From contig NC_019702.1 of assembly GCF_000317085.1 (NCBI RefSeq), forward strand, positions 1,828,394 to 1,892,393: a DNA stretch of 64,000 nt, in the 5' to 3' direction. The notes under the pieces are model-generated. The model searched no databases. It saw nothing but the letters and a program-made list of their open reading frames with translations, and was not told the origin of the DNA. The first letter of the stretch is position 1; every line of letters begins with the position of its first letter. This stretch comes from Synechococcus sp. PCC 7502. Its GTDB lineage: Bacteria > Cyanobacteriota > Cyanobacteriia > Pseudanabaenales > Pseudanabaenaceae. A program made the position numbers and the translations under genes. Shown here one piece after another: positions 60,727-64,000 of this stretch.

Positions 60727-61394
60727 CTCAATTTAAAGTAGGAGTTGACAACGTAATTTTCGCTGTGGATACAGATCAAAATCGACTCCTAGTCCTTTTA
60801 GTCATGCGGGATGCGGAACCATTTCGAGATAGTTGGTGTCTCCCCGGCACTTTGGTGCGTCAGGGAGAATCCCTAGAATCCGCAGCCTATAGAATATTAG
60901 CTGAAAAAATTCGGGTGCAGAATCTCTATCTAGAACAGTTATTTACCTTTGATCCAACTCCTAATTCAGATTTGCGGTACCTATCCGTCAGCTATTTTGC
61001 CCTTGCCCGCCAAGCCGAAACCGAATTAATTGCCGAGGGTGTAAGTGGTATTGCTTGGTATCCAGTTAAGCAAGTTCCCCCATTAGCATTTAATCATAAC
61101 CAAATCTTAGAATACGGACATCGCCGCCTTTGCAATAAATTAGAGTACAGCCCCGTAGCCTTTGATGTGCTTCCAGAATTTTTCACCCTAGGCGATCTTT
61201 ACCAACTCTACACCACGGTTTTAGGCGATGATTTTTCTGATTACTCCAACTTCCGTTCCCGACTCCTAAAGCTAGGGTTTTTACAGGAAACGGGTGGTAA
61301 AACCTCACGAGGTGCAGGCAGACCAGCCACCCTATATCGGTTTGATGCCGAGGCATTTGCTCCATTCAAAGATAAGCCTATGGTTTTTATCTAA
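60696..61394 (+). CDS. NrtR-like regulator with degenerate Nudix domain
   Basis: The 232-residue protein has an N-terminal Nudix fold (about 10-145) and a C-terminal winged helix (about 155-225, LGDLYQLYTTVLGDDFSDYSNFRSRLLKLGFL), the layout of NrtR. The Nudix box is degraded: canonical REUxEE reads RILAEK and the second Gly is a Thr, so hydrolysis of NDP-X compounds is unlikely. NrtR repressors bind ADP-ribose with a dead Nudix domain and control NAD genes. Its gene begins inside nadD, which fits. A residual enzyme activity cannot be ruled out. Confidence 0.8.
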   Translation: MGGNKPQYPLAQFKVGVDNVIFAVDTDQNRLLVLLVMRDAEPFRDSWCLPGTLVRQGESLESAAYRILAEKIRVQNLYLEQLFTFDPTPNSDLRYLSVSYFALARQAETELIAEGVSGIAWYPVKQVPPLAFNHNQILEYGHRRLCNKLEYSPVAFDVLPEFFTLGDLYQLYTTVLGDDFSDYSNFRSRLLKLGFLQETGGKTSRGAGRPATLYRFDAEAFAPFKDKPMVFI

Positions 61395-61424
61395 AATTAC
61401 TAAATAAATTCAAATTCCTAAATT

Positions 61425-62372
61425 ATGGAGGATTACCAAATTATTAACCTTCCCACCCCCAGCAGTGCCATACGATTAGCAGGCAGCAAAGAAGAAAATC
61501 TGAAACTCATAGCTAGTTTGACTGATACAAAACTAGTCCTGAGGGGACAAGAGCTTCTGATTAGTGGTACTGAGGCAGCAGTGAAACTATGTCAAGACTT
61601 AGTCTATGGGTTAAAGCCTCTGTGGTCTCAGGATCGAGCGATCGCCTCTGTGGATATTGTGGCAGCAAAACAGGCAATCGATCAAAATCTTAGGGATGAG
61701 TGGAGCGATCGCCCTACGATGATGCGAAATCGGCGGGGAGATATGATTCAACCACGTACCTTTAAGCAAAAGCAGTATGTGCAATTTATGGAAACCTATG
61801 ACCTCACCTTTGGCATTGGACCCGCAGGCACAGGAAAAACCTATCTAGCAGCAGTTACAGCCGTGAAAGCACTGCAAAGTAATCAATTTGAGCGATTAAT
61901 TCTCACCCGTCCCGCCGTTGAAGCTGGAGAAAAGCTAGGATTTTTACCCGGTGATTTACAACAAAAAATTAGTCCCTATTTACGACCGCTCTATGATGCT
62001 TTGCATGAGTTAATCGATCCCGATAAAATTCCGGCGATGATGGAGCGGGGTATCATTGAACTGGCACCTCTGGCATATATGCGGGGACGTACTCTCAATA
62101 ATGCTTTTATCATTGTCGATGAGGCACAGAACACTACCCCTGCCCAAATGAAGATGGTACTGACAAGATTAGGCTTTAATTCTCGTATGGTGGTAACTGG
62201 TGACATTACCCAGATTGACCTGCCTTCCCATCAACATTCAGGTTTGATTAATGTGAAAAATATTTTGGCGGGAGTCGAAGGGGTAGCGTTTTCCTACTTT
62301 AATAAAAGTGATGTAGTTAGGCATCCATTAGTGCAAAGAATTGTTGCCGCCTATGAAAGTGATGAAACTTAG
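61425..62372 (+). CDS. PhoH family protein
   Basis: A 315-residue ATPase with Walker A GPAGTGKTYLAAV, Walker B AFIIVDEAQNTTPAQM and an N-terminal KH-like region (GSKEENLKLIASLTDTKLVLRG). PhoH proteins are ATP-driven RNA-linked factors, often phosphate- or stress-regulated; the bacterial role is probably RNA processing with YbeY. No ybeY is adjacent. It lies 30 bp after the NrtR-like gene on the same strand. Confidence 0.92.
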   Translation: MEDYQIINLPTPSSAIRLAGSKEENLKLIASLTDTKLVLRGQELLISGTEAAVKLCQDLVYGLKPLWSQDRAIASVDIVAAKQAIDQNLRDEWSDRPTMMRNRRGDMIQPRTFKQKQYVQFMETYDLTFGIGPAGTGKTYLAAVTAVKALQSNQFERLILTRPAVEAGEKLGFLPGDLQQKISPYLRPLYDALHELIDPDKIPAMMERGIIELAPLAYMRGRTLNNAFIIVDEAQNTTPAQMKMVLTRLGFNSRMVVTGDITQIDLPSHQHSGLINVKNILAGVEGVAFSYFNKSDVVRHPLVQRIVAAYESDET

Positions 62373-62829
62373 CAATGACTTTAGGCTCAAGGATTAGGCA
62401 GATGGAAGTCTAATAACTTATAAAATCTAAAAAAACTATAATTACAGTTATTTTTATAAGACTTTTTGTTATCCCAAAAACTAGATTTCATAAATATTTT
62501 CCTGTGTTGGTATTTGCATATTTGCGATAGATAATTATCAACAATAGCTTTGTTTTTCAAATTATTGAGTCTAGATTGCAAATATTATTAGTAGATAGAC
62601 ATGAATATATTTATGAGAATTAATATAAAACTGATTCTTTGTATATTGATACTATCTTTATCTATTTTTTTTTTTTAGTATGAACTATTCATGATTTTGT
62701 TTTACGAAAGGTAGATATTTGACTGGCGAAGAAAAAAATTCATATTGTATTTGAGAAGCTCAATAACAGAACCATATTAAATATCTAAAAAAAAGTGGGA
62801 TGATTTAGATTTAAACTTGGAGGTAAAAG
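62373..62829. other. AT-rich gap before the tandem orphan genes
   Basis: I find no gene or RNA here. The stretch is very AT-rich, with a run of T at about 62659-62671. Near its end TTGGAGGTAAAAG precedes the TTG start of the next gene and is a good ribosome binding site. Confidence 0.5.
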
Positions 62830-63354
62830 TTGAAAATCCTTAAAACTACAGCAATAATTTTAACAATATCTTCTGTATTAGTTGGAGCTTTTTCCTTATT
62901 AAAATGGTCAATCAGACAGAAACAGTTTGAAGATTGGTTACCTGCAAAACTGGAATTTGTTGGGTCAATCACAACTGCTGATGGAAATGGTATTCCGTTT
63001 GGCTGCTTTTTTGGAGTTTATAAACTATCAGACAAAACATTAGCTGGTATAAATAGAGATAAGTTGAAATTCTTTGAGGATGCAACTAAAGCCCGAGCCT
63101 ATAAACAATATGACTACAATATGTATAATTCATACCAAAAGTGGCAAAAAACACCAATTGAATATACTAATAACAATAGAACATTTGGTGCAGGAATAGA
63201 ATGTGCAAGGAGTGAAGGATTAGATGAATCTTTGGCTAAAAAAATAGAACTTGCAGCTTTTTCCGAAGGCTCGTTTTACACGGGACATCCTGAGGGGCAG
63301 CTACTTGTAATACCTGATCTTGGCATAGCAGTACTTTCTGGAGTTGGAGATTAA
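62830..63354 (+). CDS. Hypothetical membrane-anchored protein, copy 1 of a tandem pair
   Basis: A 174-residue protein with a short N-terminal hydrophobic helix (about 5-27, TTAIILTISSVLVGAFSLL) that anchors or exports it. The soluble part includes FEDWLPAKLEFVGSITTADG, IPFGCFFGVYKLSDKTLAGI and KLKFFEDATKARAY. No family is recognised. The start is TTG at 62830, supported by GGAGG seven bases upstream and by the same start in the second copy at 63721. Two Cys (in GCFFG and ECARS) could form a disulfide if it is periplasmic. Confidence 0.7.
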   Translation: MKILKTTAIILTISSVLVGAFSLLKWSIRQKQFEDWLPAKLEFVGSITTADGNGIPFGCFFGVYKLSDKTLAGINRDKLKFFEDATKARAYKQYDYNMYNSYQKWQKTPIEYTNNNRTFGAGIECARSEGLDESLAKKIELAAFSEGSFYTGHPEGQLLVIPDLGIAVLSGVGD

Positions 63355-63720
63355 GATTATTCTACTAAGCATCTGGCTAAAACAAAATATTAATGATTCA
63401 ATTAATTTTAAAATGCAAATAATTTTAGGAGCTTAGAGGTATTAAAGATAGCAGATGCTTACAGAGGGATTGAAATTACTAAATTATTTGTATTTGGCAC
63501 AAAATTCCCCAACTAAGATGATTGTAATTCTTATATTTAGACCTGAAAATGCATCAAATCCATCTTTATTTAGAGTATTTTTAGCATCATGCATATATAT
63601 TTATCTATTGAATAGAGTGTGATTTTACAGTTGTAAATACCAATGTTTTAATGCAACCTTGAATTGTTAGTACCTACTATTATCAAAAATGCTAAAAAAT
63701 AAGCTAATTGGAGATAGAAG
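63355..63720. other. AT-rich gap between the tandem copies
   Basis: No convincing gene is seen. A frame of about 54 codons from ATG 63454 has no ribosome site or known sequence and is probably chance. The last bases (AATTGGAGATAGAAG) carry the ribosome binding site of the second copy and resemble the site of the first copy. Confidence 0.5.
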
Positions 63721-64000
63721 TTGAAATTTCTTAGAACTATAGCAATAATTTTAGCAATGTCTTCTGTATTAGTTGGAACAGTCTCCTATTTACTATGGGC
63801 AAGTAGACAAAAACAGTTTAGAGATTGGTTACCTGCAAAACTAGATTTTGTTGGGCATATCACAACTGCTGATGGAAATAGTATTCTGTTTGGTTGCTTT
63901 TTTGGAGTGTATAAATTATCAGACAAAACATTAGCTGGTATCAATAGAGATAAGTTGAAATTCTTTGAGGATGCAACTAAAGCCAGAGCACATCAGCAAG
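63721..64000 (+). CDS. Hypothetical membrane-anchored protein, copy 2 of the tandem pair (3' partial)
   Basis: This open frame starts with TTG at 63721 and runs past the window edge. The first 93 residues are very close to copy 1: RTIAIILAMSSVLVG for the hydrophobic helix, WLPAKLDFVGHITTADGNS, FGCFFGVYKLSDKTLAGINR and LKFFEDATKARAH. The best conserved part is after residue 40, while the anchor differs more. This is a tandem gene duplication, and further copies may lie to the right. Confidence 0.75.
   Translation, partial: MKFLRTIAIILAMSSVLVGTVSYLLWASRQKQFRDWLPAKLDFVGHITTADGNSILFGCFFGVYKLSDKTLAGINRDKLKFFEDATKARAHQQ

Noticed and set aside
62387-62581. A 64-codon minus-strand frame after phoH
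   Set aside because: AT-rich, Lys/Asn/Tyr/Phe-heavy chance translation without a ribosome binding site.
63454-63618. A 54-codon plus-strand frame between the tandem genes
   Set aside because: No ribosome site and no similarity to either neighbour; the composition matches AT-rich background.

Overview
This window is chromosomal DNA from a cyanobacterium. The evidence is a magnesium-chelatase H subunit (ChlH), UDP-sulfoquinovose synthase (SqdB), the light-repressed ribosome hibernation factor LrtA, a PATAN-type Pil/Pix/Hmp chemotaxis operon, a single RelA/SpoT enzyme, a probable carboxysome-positioning ParA, and very frequent GCGATCGC (HIP1) octamers. Base composition is moderately AT-rich. 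The gene complement would fit a Pseudanabaena-like lineage, but that placement is a guess.

Layout. 1-5200: 3' part of an arsenosugar radical-SAM gene (arsS), then chlH. 5200-5700: a decayed IS1-family transposase tail and the terminator of the next operon. 5700-15150 (minus strand): a DUF1499 gene followed by a complete phototaxis/motility signalling operon (PATAN response regulator, CheY-like, CheW-like, methyl-accepting protein, CheA hybrid kinase with six tandem 31-residue acidic repeats). 15360-18100 (plus): an Mla-type lipid transporter pair (ATPase plus MCE protein) and a Sua5/TsaC gene. 18165-23361 (minus): a complete rRNA operon, 16S - tRNA-Ile(GAT) - tRNA-Ala(TGC) - 23S - 5S, with a near-consensus promoter and a bidirectional terminator. 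23380-31280: DUF3181 and 2TM proteins, bioF, sqdB, lrtA, tatA, a NIL-domain protein, a cell-wall amidase and an MFS transporter. 31320-34700 (plus): six small membrane or envelope genes that look like a stress module (DUF1345, helical protein, YqaE/Pmp3, phage-holin-like protein, lipoprotein, hypothetical). 34890-40500: orphan devB-like adaptor, half-size EamA, exopolyphosphatase, Rel. 40770-52090: moaA, SPFH protein, dienelactone hydrolase, Crp-like regulator, fabI, yggT, thiG, Rrf2 regulator, cysK, DUF58, pyrE, coaE.

52170-55870 is the accessory part. A ParA ATPase is translationally coupled to a small coiled-coil protein ending in a near-terminal tryptophan, which fits a McdA/McdB carboxysome-positioning pair. 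Next come a broken transposase-like gene, an open frame whose last codon was replaced by an intact IS630-family element (TA target, inverted ends, two frames joined by a probable -1 frameshift on seven A), and a small orphan membrane ORF. 55865-62372: nitrate-reductase-associated protein, oligopeptidase A (M3), a secreted His-rich protein flanked by pheA and a duplicated fragment of the pheA 3' end, a nadD-like gene overlapping an NrtR-like degenerate Nudix regulator, and phoH. The window ends in two tandem copies of an unrecognised membrane-anchored protein, the second cut by the edge.

Most of the window is core metabolism. The best candidates for under-described biology are the McdAB-like pair, the six-gene envelope module, the tandem orphan pair at the right edge, the NadD/NrtR-like/PhoH arrangement and the repeat-expanded CheA with its sensor-less receptor.
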